Origin: JAGVMG01 sp964461105 | GTDB lineage: Bacteria > Chlamydiota > Chlamydiia > Chlamydiales > Rhabdochlamydiaceae | Length of the DNA stretch: 12,321 nt | Assembly: GCA_964461105.1 (NCBI GenBank) | Contig: CAYWSY010000062.1 | Location: 1-12,321 of the forward strand | Reading direction: 5' to 3' | In this document: piece after piece, positions 1 to 6,449 of the stretch | Layout: the number at the start of each line of letters is the position of its first letter | Position numbering within the stretch: the stretch's first letter is position 1 | Notes under the pieces: model-generated | Seen by the model: only the letters and a program-made list of their open reading frames with translations | Database searches by the model: none | Told to the model about the DNA's origin: nothing | Translations under genes and position numbers: made by a program

Positions 1-95
1 GCACCCCCCTAAAATAACCCGCCCTTTTTCAAAAACCCACACCCCTCACAATCCCCCCCCCCCACCCCGGGGCTTTTGAAGCAGTCCCAATGAGT
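1..95. other. C-rich low-complexity edge downstream of the slc1-like gene
   Basis: No gene is supported here. The plus strand is strongly C-biased: several runs of three to six C precede an uninterrupted run of eleven C at 53-63, followed by CCCCGGGG at 65-72. Read on the minus strand this is the 3' flank of the chaperone gene and is G-rich. It lacks the hairpin plus T-run of an intrinsic terminator. The composition is unlike the rest of the window. It may be a real homopolymer-rich spacer or poor sequence at a contig end; the sequence alone cannot decide. Confidence 0.5.
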
Positions 96-602
96 TTAGA
101 TCTTGATATAGCCGCCTTGCTTACCAGGTCCAGGTATTGGAGGCTGACCGCCCCCTTTTTCTTTTTCTTTATCGTGATCATCTCTGCCTTCGCAGATCTT
201 TTTCGCTCTCTCTCTCCACTTCTCAACGCCCTCAACAAACAACGGCGCAAAACGACGCAGTGAAGAAGGATCTGAACCTACGCCCATTTCGAGCACAGCA
301 TGCATCAAAATTAATTCTTCTGGAACAGCAACACCGATACCGCCGCCGGCCATCTGACCTCCTAGCATCGATCCTTCGAGGAGCGCTTCATAAAGCTTTA
401 ATCGAATTGCTGAATCTTTCGGAAGACCATCGAGAATCGGGGAGTATAGATAGAGACGATCAGAGTTTGGCTCATAAGTTAAATGCAGAGAAAACGCATT
501 ATCAATCCCGAGAATACACGTGTGGTTCTCGTCCAATGCCAACTCCAGATTGAGCTCTTTACCAAATTCTTTTAGGTTTGCCTTGGCATTCTCCAGTGAC
601 AT
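96..602 (-). CDS. slc1: Slc1-like type III secretion chaperone (CesT/SycE family)
   Basis: Probable class I type III secretion chaperone of 168 aa. Such proteins are small cytosolic dimers that bind the N-terminal chaperone-binding region of effectors and deliver them to the secretion ATPase; chlamydial Slc1 serves early effectors such as TarP. Residues 1-137 show the CesT pattern: an N-terminal amphipathic helix (LKEFGKELNLEL), a strand (CILGIDNAFSLHLTY), the strand YLYSPILDGLP, the helix LYEALLEGSMLGGQMAGGGIGV at about 70-91, a strand with helix EELILMHAVLEM, and a basic helix near 125-136. The tail (139-168) is unusual: charged, then Gly/Pro-rich. ATG at 600-602 is supported by a strong AAGGAGGA site at plus 610-617, six to seven bases upstream. 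The divergent position next to glgX matches the CT043/CT042 pair of Chlamydia (recalled, not searched). Assignment to the family is firm; orthology to Slc1 is inferred from context and overall resemblance. Confidence 0.82.
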   Translation of the reverse strand: MSLENAKANLKEFGKELNLELALDENHTCILGIDNAFSLHLTYEPNSDRLYLYSPILDGLPKDSAIRLKLYEALLEGSMLGGQMAGGGIGVAVPEELILMHAVLEMGVGSDPSSLRRFAPLFVEGVEKWRERAKKICEGRDDHDKEKEKGGGQPPIPGPGKQGGYIKI

Positions 603-817
603 GGATTACTCCTCCTTCTTTGTTCGTAACATTAAAATTTAGTGGGTATACATCAAATAACAAGCCACAATAGTCAGAAGGCTGTTATCAGCGCAACAAA
701 AATAGCTTAACGCGCCTCGATTTTGCACCCTCACGATTTTCATTATAGCCTGATCTTCTATTGAGCTCAATAATTAAAAAATTTACTTTAATATGCCCAT
801 TTGCTAACACAAGACTT
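603..817. promoter_or_regulatory. Divergent intergenic region between slc1-like gene and glgX
   Basis: These 215 nt must hold the promoters of both divergent genes. The Shine-Dalgarno of the minus-strand chaperone gene is clear (610-617). For glgX the best plus-strand candidate is TTGCAC (723-728) with TATAGC (744-749), but the 15-nt spacing is short and I do not trust it. A perfect 14-bp palindrome, TATTGAGCTCAATA (759-772), sits about 45 nt before the preferred glgX start and could be an operator; one such palindrome is expected by chance in a window this size. No minus-strand promoter matched the sigma70 consensus convincingly. Confidence 0.4.
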
Positions 818-2866
818 ATGAAAAACCCCACCTCATATCGCCTCGAAAAAGGGCGCTCTTCTCCTCTAGGAGTGACTTCTCTAGGTGGAGGCCTGAACTT
901 TGCATTGTTCTCTGAGCATGCCACAGGCGTTACCTTATGCCTCTTTACCCCAGGGAGCCATCATAGCTTTGCAGAAATCCCATTCGATCCTAAGATCCAT
1001 CGGACTGGCAACATCTGGCATATTCTTGTTCAGGGACTTCCTAATACTCATCTCGAATATGGATATCGTGTATCTGGTCCCACAGATGACCCCAAGCTCA
1101 AATACAATCCAAAACTAGTTCTTTCAGACCCTTACGCCAAAGCGCTTGCAACAAAATCCGATTGGGGTCATGTAGGTATCAATGAAGCCCAAGAGATTCC
1201 AAGAGGAAGAATCATTACTTCAAGCCCCTTCGACTGGGAAAATGATACTTTTCCCCAAATCCCTACTAACGAATTGATCATTTATGAAATGCACGTCCGT
1301 TCCTTTACACAAGCGCCATCAAGCAAGGTCAAGCATCCTGGAACTTTTTCGGGCATAATTGAAAAAATCCCCTATTTAAAACAGCTGGGAATTAATGCTG
1401 TTGAACTAATGCCGATTTTTGAATGGGATGAATGCGAACTTAAAAATAAAAACCCCAAGACGGGAGCTCCCTTAAAAAATGTATGGGGATACTCAACGAT
1501 TAACTTCTTTTCTCCGATGAACCGTTTTTCTACTTCTTCCGGGTGGACCTCCGCTCTTGATGAATTCCGATCTCTTGTTAAGGAGTTGCATAAAAACAAC
1601 ATTGAAGTGATTCTCGATGTGGTCTACAACCACACTGCAGAGGGCAATGAACAGGGGCCTATCTTTTCATTTAAAGGGATCGATAACCAAGTCTATTACA
1701 TGCTGACTCCTCAAGGAGAATATCAAAACTTCTCTGGGACAGGAAACACTCTCAATTGTAACCATCCGATGGTAGCACAACTCATCGTCGATTCTCTTCG
1801 CTATTGGGTCGATGAAATGCATGTCGATGGGTTCAGATTTGATCTTGCATCAATTCTTACAAGAGCTGAAAACGGCACCCCGTTGCAAGCTCCCCTCGTT
1901 ATCGACCAAATCCTCAATGACCCCATTTTGGTAAACGTCAAGCTCATTGCAGAAGCATGGGATGCGGGAGGCCTCTATCAAGTGGGCAATTTCCCGTCTG
2001 GAGGGAGATGGATGGAATGGAATGGAAAATACAGAGACGCAGTGCGCAAATTCATCAAAGGCACAGATGATCTCTCAGGAGAATTCTCTCGTGTCATTTC
2101 AGGCTCTCAACATATCTATGGACACGACAGACTCCCCTTTCACAGTGTAAATTTCGTTACCGCCCACGATGGCTATACCTTAAAAGATCTTGTCAGCTAC
2201 ATGGATAAGCACAACTTAGAAAACGGGGAAGAGAACCGAGATGGCGCCAATGACAATGAAAGCTGGAACTGTGGTGTTGAAGGAGCAACAGCCAACCGGC
2301 AGATCCTGCAGCTCCGCTATCAGCAAATGCGCAATTTCCATGCCTGTCTCATGCTCTCAATTGGCACACCGATGATTCTAATGGGGGATGAATACGCCCA
2401 TACCCGCAATGGAAATAATAACGTCTGGTGTCAAGATAATGAGCTGAATTGGTTTCAATGGGACCTGCTTGAAAAAAACAAGGGGTTTACCCGCTTTTTC
2501 CGCCTAATGATCCAATTCCGTAAGAACCATCCTATTCTGATGCGCACAGAATATCTAACCGACAAAGATGTCCAGTGGCACGGAAAAGAACCCTTGAAAG
2601 CAAACTGGGGAGCTGAAAACCGGGTGATTGCCTATACGCTCATCGATCACTCACGCAATGAACATCTGTATATCGCATTTAATGCTACATTTGAGAAAGT
2701 TCACTTCATACTACCACCTCCCCCTTCAGGAAAAAAATGGTATCGGGTTATCGATACTTCTTACCCCTCCCCAGATGATTTTGTTGAAAAACCTCAATTG
2801 TTAGCTCCGTTAAAGTTCACCTATGATGTCAAAGGGTATGCAATGATCCTTGTAAAGGCATTATAA
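818..2866 (+). CDS. glgX: Glycogen debranching enzyme GlgX (GH13 isoamylase type)
   Basis: Hydrolyses alpha-1,6 branch linkages of glycogen, usually on limit dextrins trimmed by phosphorylase; acts in the cytosol in glycogen turnover. From ATG 818 the protein is 682 aa, in the usual range for GlgX. Residues 5-120 resemble a CBM48/isoamylase N-terminal domain (SPLGVTSLGGGLNFALFS). The GH13 barrel follows with the four conserved regions: DVVYNH at 267-272; DGFRFD at 337-342, giving nucleophile D342; IAEAWD at 377-382, giving acid/base E379; and TAHDG at 448-452, giving D451. NVWGYSTINFFSP (231-243) is typical of isoamylases. The C-terminal beta domain (about 580-682) ends before the stop. The frame is open upstream to a TTG at 761, but that adds 19 residues lacking domain similarity, so ATG 818 is preferred; neither start has a clear Shine-Dalgarno. 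It diverges from the chaperone gene and lies 72 nt before the lipoprotein gene. Confidence 0.93.
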   Translation: MKNPTSYRLEKGRSSPLGVTSLGGGLNFALFSEHATGVTLCLFTPGSHHSFAEIPFDPKIHRTGNIWHILVQGLPNTHLEYGYRVSGPTDDPKLKYNPKLVLSDPYAKALATKSDWGHVGINEAQEIPRGRIITSSPFDWENDTFPQIPTNELIIYEMHVRSFTQAPSSKVKHPGTFSGIIEKIPYLKQLGINAVELMPIFEWDECELKNKNPKTGAPLKNVWGYSTINFFSPMNRFSTSSGWTSALDEFRSLVKELHKNNIEVILDVVYNHTAEGNEQGPIFSFKGIDNQVYYMLTPQGEYQNFSGTGNTLNCNHPMVAQLIVDSLRYWVDEMHVDGFRFDLASILTRAENGTPLQAPLVIDQILNDPILVNVKLIAEAWDAGGLYQVGNFPSGGRWMEWNGKYRDAVRKFIKGTDDLSGEFSRVISGSQHIYGHDRLPFHSVNFVTAHDGYTLKDLVSYMDKHNLENGEENRDGANDNESWNCGVEGATANRQILQLRYQQMRNFHACLMLSIGTPMILMGDEYAHTRNGNNNVWCQDNELNWFQWDLLEKNKGFTRFFRLMIQFRKNHPILMRTEYLTDKDVQWHGKEPLKANWGAENRVIAYTLIDHSRNEHLYIAFNATFEKVHFILPPPPSGKKWYRVIDTSYPSPDDFVEKPQLLAPLKFTYDVKGYAMILVKAL

Positions 2867-2938
2867 TCTTGAACATGGCCATAAAAAGCTCTTCTTGCTA
2901 CGATGGAAAATGCTATTACTTCAGAAGGGGAACCACCT

Positions 2939-3607
2939 ATGTCACGTATCGCACTTACCGGTATCTTGATGGCACTTGCCGGAGCCGGATGCAATCAAAA
3001 CAATACAACTGATGATCAGACCGCATTTCAATCGGAACAGTACCGCTCAAAACCGATGGTCACACTCATCCCTGTCATCAATAGCACTCAAGCGCAAGTC
3101 GAATGGAACTTATCTGACGAACTCTCCTCTGAAATCTTCTATCAGCTTTCTCAAACAAGAGAATTAACTCTGACAGCACCTAATAAAGTGCGCGCAATGG
3201 TTAAAAAATTAAAAGAAAACCAAAACCCTTTTGGAACTGACATCCATTGGGTTAAGCAGACCTTTGCACAAGATCAATTTGTCATCTTTTTAGAACTCAC
3301 AGAACATGAAGAAGTGCTCCGCCAAGACCGCAAAAAACCCTCACTTCCTGAAGATTGCACAGCAGACCTTAAAATGAGCATGCGGATACGTGTATTTGAT
3401 GTGCGCGAAGAAGAGCCTAAAGTGGTACTCCAAGAGATCATCCATGACTCCCATTTTGTCCCTCGTCCGTTTACTCACATCAATTTTTATCAAACTTCAT
3501 GGGAAGATGAAAACTTTGCAATCACACCCCTTGGACTTGCCCACGCTCAATTTACAAAGGAAATTTCTTCAAGATTAAAAGACTACATCCTTCTTTCTCA
3601 GGAGTAA
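2939..3607 (+). CDS. Predicted small lipoprotein, possible CsgG/LpoB-like fold
   Basis: A 222-aa exported protein from ATG 2939, chosen because AGAAGGGG (2923-2930) lies eight bases upstream and because a signal sequence starts exactly there; the frame is open 36 nt further up, to an ATG at 2903, without good reason to use it. Residues 1-18 (MSRIALTGILMALAGAGC) look like a lipoprotein signal with Cys18, although Gly at -3 departs from the usual Leu, so lipidation is likely rather than certain. The mature part begins with a Asn/Thr/Gln-rich linker and then MVTLIPVINSTQ (40-51), LSDELSSEIFYQLSQT (58-73) and ELTLTAPNKVRAM (75-87). That order, strand, Asn-Thr turn, helix, strand, recalls the CsgG/LpoB/TolB-N type of periplasmic domain; this is fold-level inference. 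In chlamydiae the neighbourhood suggests a CT253-like lipoprotein (memory only). It lies one base before the CPBP gene, so the two are probably translationally coupled. Confidence 0.75.
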   Translation: MSRIALTGILMALAGAGCNQNNTTDDQTAFQSEQYRSKPMVTLIPVINSTQAQVEWNLSDELSSEIFYQLSQTRELTLTAPNKVRAMVKKLKENQNPFGTDIHWVKQTFAQDQFVIFLELTEHEEVLRQDRKKPSLPEDCTADLKMSMRIRVFDVREEEPKVVLQEIIHDSHFVPRPFTHINFYQTSWEDENFAITPLGLAHAQFTKEISSRLKDYILLSQE

Positions 3608-3608
3608 G

Positions 3609-4490
3609 ATGCCTCTTTCCGCAGTATATTGGGAATACATCGAAGCGATCCTTATTTTCGCTCCGTTGAGCTTTTTCCTCCTGTGGATCGCATACGCACG
3701 AGGCTATTTCGTTCTGCCTTATTCCCATGTCCCTGCAAAATCTTCCCTCTCATTGAAATCAGTTACAATCGTCTTTGCAATCTATCTAGGGGCGACTATT
3801 GGAGTCGCCTCTGTGCTTTCCTATTTAGTAAGGGAAATTTACGGCATCAAGCAAATCCCTGTTCCCCCTATCGTGATGAGCTGGCTGCAGCTTCTCATTT
3901 TTGGAATCATCCTTCTTTTTTTGGTTCTTTATAGCCGCACACTTGAAAAAACACTCATTCGAAAAATCTGGAAAGATTGGTCGATCCCAAACGCCAAGCC
4001 CATCATTTGGGACATTGCTCTGGGCTCCCTTACTTGGGTATTGAGTTTTCCTCTTGTCATTGTCGTCGGACAAATCGCCGACTTACTCCTAACCATCTTC
4101 TGTGGATTTGAAGCCTACGAGCAAGTGGCCGTCCGTTACCTTAAAACAACCTTGTCTTCCCCTGAGATGCTCACCATTGCCTTAATGACCATTTTGATTG
4201 CAGCTCCTATCATTGAAGAATTTCTCTTCCGAGGCATCCTTCAGACCTATTTCAAACGATTCATGAGTGTTAAACTGGCAATCGTCTGCTCTTCTCTTTG
4301 TTTTGCATTTTTTCACTATGCCCCAAGCCAAGGGATTGGAAATATTTCCCTCATTGTTTCACTCTTTACGTTTGCACTCTTTTTAGGTTTCATTTATGAA
4401 AGGCAATCTTCGCTATTCGCTTCGATCGGATTGCATCTGACCTTTAATGCGATGAGTTCATTTCGGATTTTGTTTATGCCAGAATCTTGA
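3609..4490 (+). CDS. CPBP-family intramembrane metalloprotease (CAAX/Abi)
   Basis: A 293-aa polytopic membrane protein of the CPBP (Rce1/Abi, glutamic-type or metal-dependent) protease family, which cleaves substrates within or near the membrane. All three diagnostic motifs are present in order: EEFLFR with E203, E204 and R208; FFH with H236; and HLTFN with H276 and N280. Hydrophobic segments are seen at about 10-30, 51-72, 88-108, 133-157, 187-201, 221-238, 244-262 and 268-286, so roughly seven to eight membrane spans with the motifs in the last ones. The ATG follows the lipoprotein stop by one base, and the GGAG at 3601-3604 lies inside that gene, which implies coupled translation. Substrate unknown; bacterial members are linked to peptide processing, protein secretion, bacteriocin immunity or signalling. 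Adjacent exported proteins (lipoprotein and serpin) may be relevant, but nothing in the sequence shows this. Confidence 0.9.
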   Translation: MPLSAVYWEYIEAILIFAPLSFFLLWIAYARGYFVLPYSHVPAKSSLSLKSVTIVFAIYLGATIGVASVLSYLVREIYGIKQIPVPPIVMSWLQLLIFGIILLFLVLYSRTLEKTLIRKIWKDWSIPNAKPIIWDIALGSLTWVLSFPLVIVVGQIADLLLTIFCGFEAYEQVAVRYLKTTLSSPEMLTIALMTILIAAPIIEEFLFRGILQTYFKRFMSVKLAIVCSSLCFAFFHYAPSQGIGNISLIVSLFTFALFLGFIYERQSSLFASIGLHLTFNAMSSFRILFMPES

Positions 4491-4528
4491 AAAACATTAT
4501 CATTGGGTGAAATTCGAGGGATTCACAT

Positions 4529-5728
4529 ATGTCGCGCACTCTTTTAACAACGCTTCTACTTGGAATCAGTGCGCTCCATTGCACAGAATCAGATGAACTC
4601 AAGCAGCTGACAAAAGACCATACAACATTTGCCTATTCACTCTACAAAACAGTCAATGCTTCATCCTCTTCAAATCTCTTCTTCTCCCCCTATTCAATTG
4701 CCACCTCTCTCGAAATGCTCTTTGTCGGCACCAGAGGGGAGACTTCAGATGAAATTCAAACAACCCTTCACTTAAATGCAAATCGAACTCAGATCGTGCC
4801 CCTCTCCTCTCGCTTAAGACAAGCCCTCTCCGAAAGAACTCCATTGATAGCAGCCAATGCATTATGGCTTGGAAACGCATTCTTTATTCTATCCGATTAT
4901 ACGCACACCATTGAACGTTCATTTGGCGGAACCATTTCCCGCGTCAATTTCTCAAATCCCCTTGAAGCCATTCAGTCCATTAATGGATGGGTTAAAGAAA
5001 AAACACAGGGAAACATCACCAACTTGGTGCAACCCGGAGACCTCAACGCAGACACCAGGCTCGTGTTAACCAATGCCGTCTATTTTAAAGGAAGTTGGCA
5101 ATCGCCATTTGATCTTACAAAAACAAAAGAGGCTCCATTTTATCCGACGCCTGAAGTGAGCACTCCAATGATGCTGATGCATCAAACAGCACCATTTCCC
5201 TTTTACGAGAATGATCTGATTCAAGTCGTTGCTCTGCCTTTTGCAAACTCTCCCATTGCCTTTGTGATCGTCCTTCCTCGTTCAGCTGAAAATTTAAGCC
5301 GCGTTGAAGAAGAGCTCGATGATAACTTCCATGAATGGATCGATCAACTTGCCCAAACGCACATTGACCTGAAACTCCCTAAATTCACATTAACAGAACG
5401 CATTAACCTGAACGAAACGTTACAAACCCTCGGAATGAAACTCCCCTTTACAACTCAAGCAAACTTCTCTGGCATCGATGGAAAGCTCGACCTTTACCTC
5501 AGCACAGTCCTGCATCAAACCTTTATTGCGCTTGATGAACAGGGAGTCACCGCTGCTGCAAGCACAGCAGCTGCCATCGGAGTCAAATCACTCCCCCCCT
5601 CTTCTCCATCAACTCCATTTATTGCCGATCACCCCTTCCTCATGTTCATCTTAAATCTTGATCTTAAAGAAGTGCTCTTCATGGGCAAATTCCAAGAACC
5701 GCCACCCCGTGAGGTCCATGAACTATAA
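4529..5728 (+). CDS. Exported serpin (serine protease inhibitor)
   Basis: Serpins trap serine or cysteine proteases by insertion of a cleaved reactive-centre loop into a beta sheet. This 399-aa protein is full length. After an N-terminal hydrophobic stretch (residues 4-17) it shows the shutter region NLFFSPYSIATSLEML (49-64), TNAVYFKGSW (181-190), the strand with LPRSAENL (259-266), LKLPKFTL (281-288), and the C-terminal signature ADHPFLMFI (366-374). The hinge is E337, Q338, G339, V340, T341 followed by small residues AAAST (342-346), the pattern of inhibitory serpins; counting seventeen residues places P1 at Lys353 and P1' at Ser354. The loop then runs SLPPSSPSTPF, longer than in alpha-1-antitrypsin. 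The signal resembles a lipobox (SALHC, Cys18) but His at -1 is not allowed, so ordinary secretion or an uncleaved anchor is as likely. ATG 4529 has GAGGG (4516-4520) eight bases upstream. The 3' end overlaps the PP2C start by 11 nt, tying it into the operon. Confidence 0.92.
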   Translation: MSRTLLTTLLLGISALHCTESDELKQLTKDHTTFAYSLYKTVNASSSSNLFFSPYSIATSLEMLFVGTRGETSDEIQTTLHLNANRTQIVPLSSRLRQALSERTPLIAANALWLGNAFFILSDYTHTIERSFGGTISRVNFSNPLEAIQSINGWVKEKTQGNITNLVQPGDLNADTRLVLTNAVYFKGSWQSPFDLTKTKEAPFYPTPEVSTPMMLMHQTAPFPFYENDLIQVVALPFANSPIAFVIVLPRSAENLSRVEEELDDNFHEWIDQLAQTHIDLKLPKFTLTERINLNETLQTLGMKLPFTTQANFSGIDGKLDLYLSTVLHQTFIALDEQGVTAAASTAAAIGVKSLPPSSPSTPFIADHPFLMFILNLDLKEVLFMGKFQEPPPREVHEL

Positions 5729-6446
5729 GATCGAAAGCTGTGGTCTTTCCAACATCGGCCTCGTTAGGCAAAACAACGAAGATCTATTTGATTTTGTTCT
5801 AGAGCAGCGTTTTTTTGCTTTAGCAGATGGAATGGGAGGGCATAACGCTGGAGAAATTGCCGCAGCAGAAGCAGTCAATACGATCTGTGATCAAGTCAAA
5901 AGCGCAAATCTCTCCCTTTCATCTGAACAGATTGGACAATTTTTACGTACAGCTGTTTCCGAGGCCAATAACAAAGTCTGGAAGTTATCCTTGCAAGATC
6001 ATACCTACAGCGGCATGGGAACAACCCTCTGCTGTTTTATGATCCATGACGAGAGCCTTATCTACGCCCACATCGGAGATTCACGCCTATACCGCTATCG
6101 AGGAGAGCTCAAGCAACTCACCCATGACCATTCCCTTTATTCCATGCTCATTACTCAAGGAGAGGTAGAAGAGGCCGAAAATTTGCCTAACAAACATGTC
6201 ATTACACGGGCACTCGGAACAACCTCTCACGTCATGCCCGACATTGGAATCCTCTCAACCCTTCCAAATGATATCTATTTCCTTTGCAGCGACGGCCTGA
6301 CCGATATGGTCCCAGACGAAGAAATCGCCTCGATCCTCTCGCTTGCACCTACCATCGAAGATGCAGTTGAAGCTCTTGTTAATACTGCCCTAGAAAAGGG
6401 GGGAAATGATAATATTACGATCCTCATGGTTAAATTAACAATTTAG
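5718..6446 (+). CDS. PP2C-type Ser/Thr protein phosphatase (CppA-like)
   Basis: Metal-dependent phosphoserine/threonine phosphatase of the bacterial Stp/PrpC type, the partner of Hanks-type kinases such as chlamydial Pkn1 and PknD; probably cytosolic, with no membrane segment. From ATG 5718 it is 242 aa, the usual size for a single-domain enzyme. The motifs run in order: RQNNED (17-22), DGMGGH with metal ligand D37 (37-42), GMGTTL (99-104), IGDSR (119-123), THDHS (135-139), ITRALG (162-167), SDGLTD with D192 (191-196) and NDNIT with D231 (230-234). The frame is open to an ATG at 5658, but that start would add 20 unrelated residues read from inside the serpin gene. A GAGG at 5711-5714 precedes ATG 5718 at short spacing. 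The start overlaps the serpin gene and the stop is three bases before the desulfurase ATG, so all three are probably co-translated. Equivalent by memory to C. trachomatis CT259 (CTL0511, CppA), also next to a NifS gene. Confidence 0.92.
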   Translation: MNYKIESCGLSNIGLVRQNNEDLFDFVLEQRFFALADGMGGHNAGEIAAAEAVNTICDQVKSANLSLSSEQIGQFLRTAVSEANNKVWKLSLQDHTYSGMGTTLCCFMIHDESLIYAHIGDSRLYRYRGELKQLTHDHSLYSMLITQGEVEEAENLPNKHVITRALGTTSHVMPDIGILSTLPNDIYFLCSDGLTDMVPDEEIASILSLAPTIEDAVEALVNTALEKGGNDNITILMVKLTI

Positions 6447-6449
6447 TTT

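Noticed and set aside
137..553. 138-aa plus-strand open frame opposite the chaperone gene
   Set aside because: It lies wholly antisense to a frame with a strong ribosome binding site and CesT-type sequence; its own translation is Arg/His-rich with no domain pattern.
759..772. 14-bp perfect palindrome TATTGAGCTCAATA as an operator
   Set aside because: Roughly one such palindrome is expected by chance in 12 kb, and it is not repeated elsewhere in the divergent region.
761..817. TTG-initiated 19-residue N-terminal extension of GlgX
   Set aside because: No Shine-Dalgarno, no similarity to the enzyme family, and the ATG at 818 gives a normal-length GlgX.
2867..2938. Terminator between glgX and the lipoprotein gene
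   Set aside because: No hairpin followed by a T-run could be found in these 72 nt; read-through is possible, so glgX may belong to the operon.
5658..5717. Longer start of the PP2C phosphatase
   Set aside because: The extra 20 residues come from an out-of-frame reading of the serpin C-terminus and precede the usual N-terminal strand of PP2C proteins.
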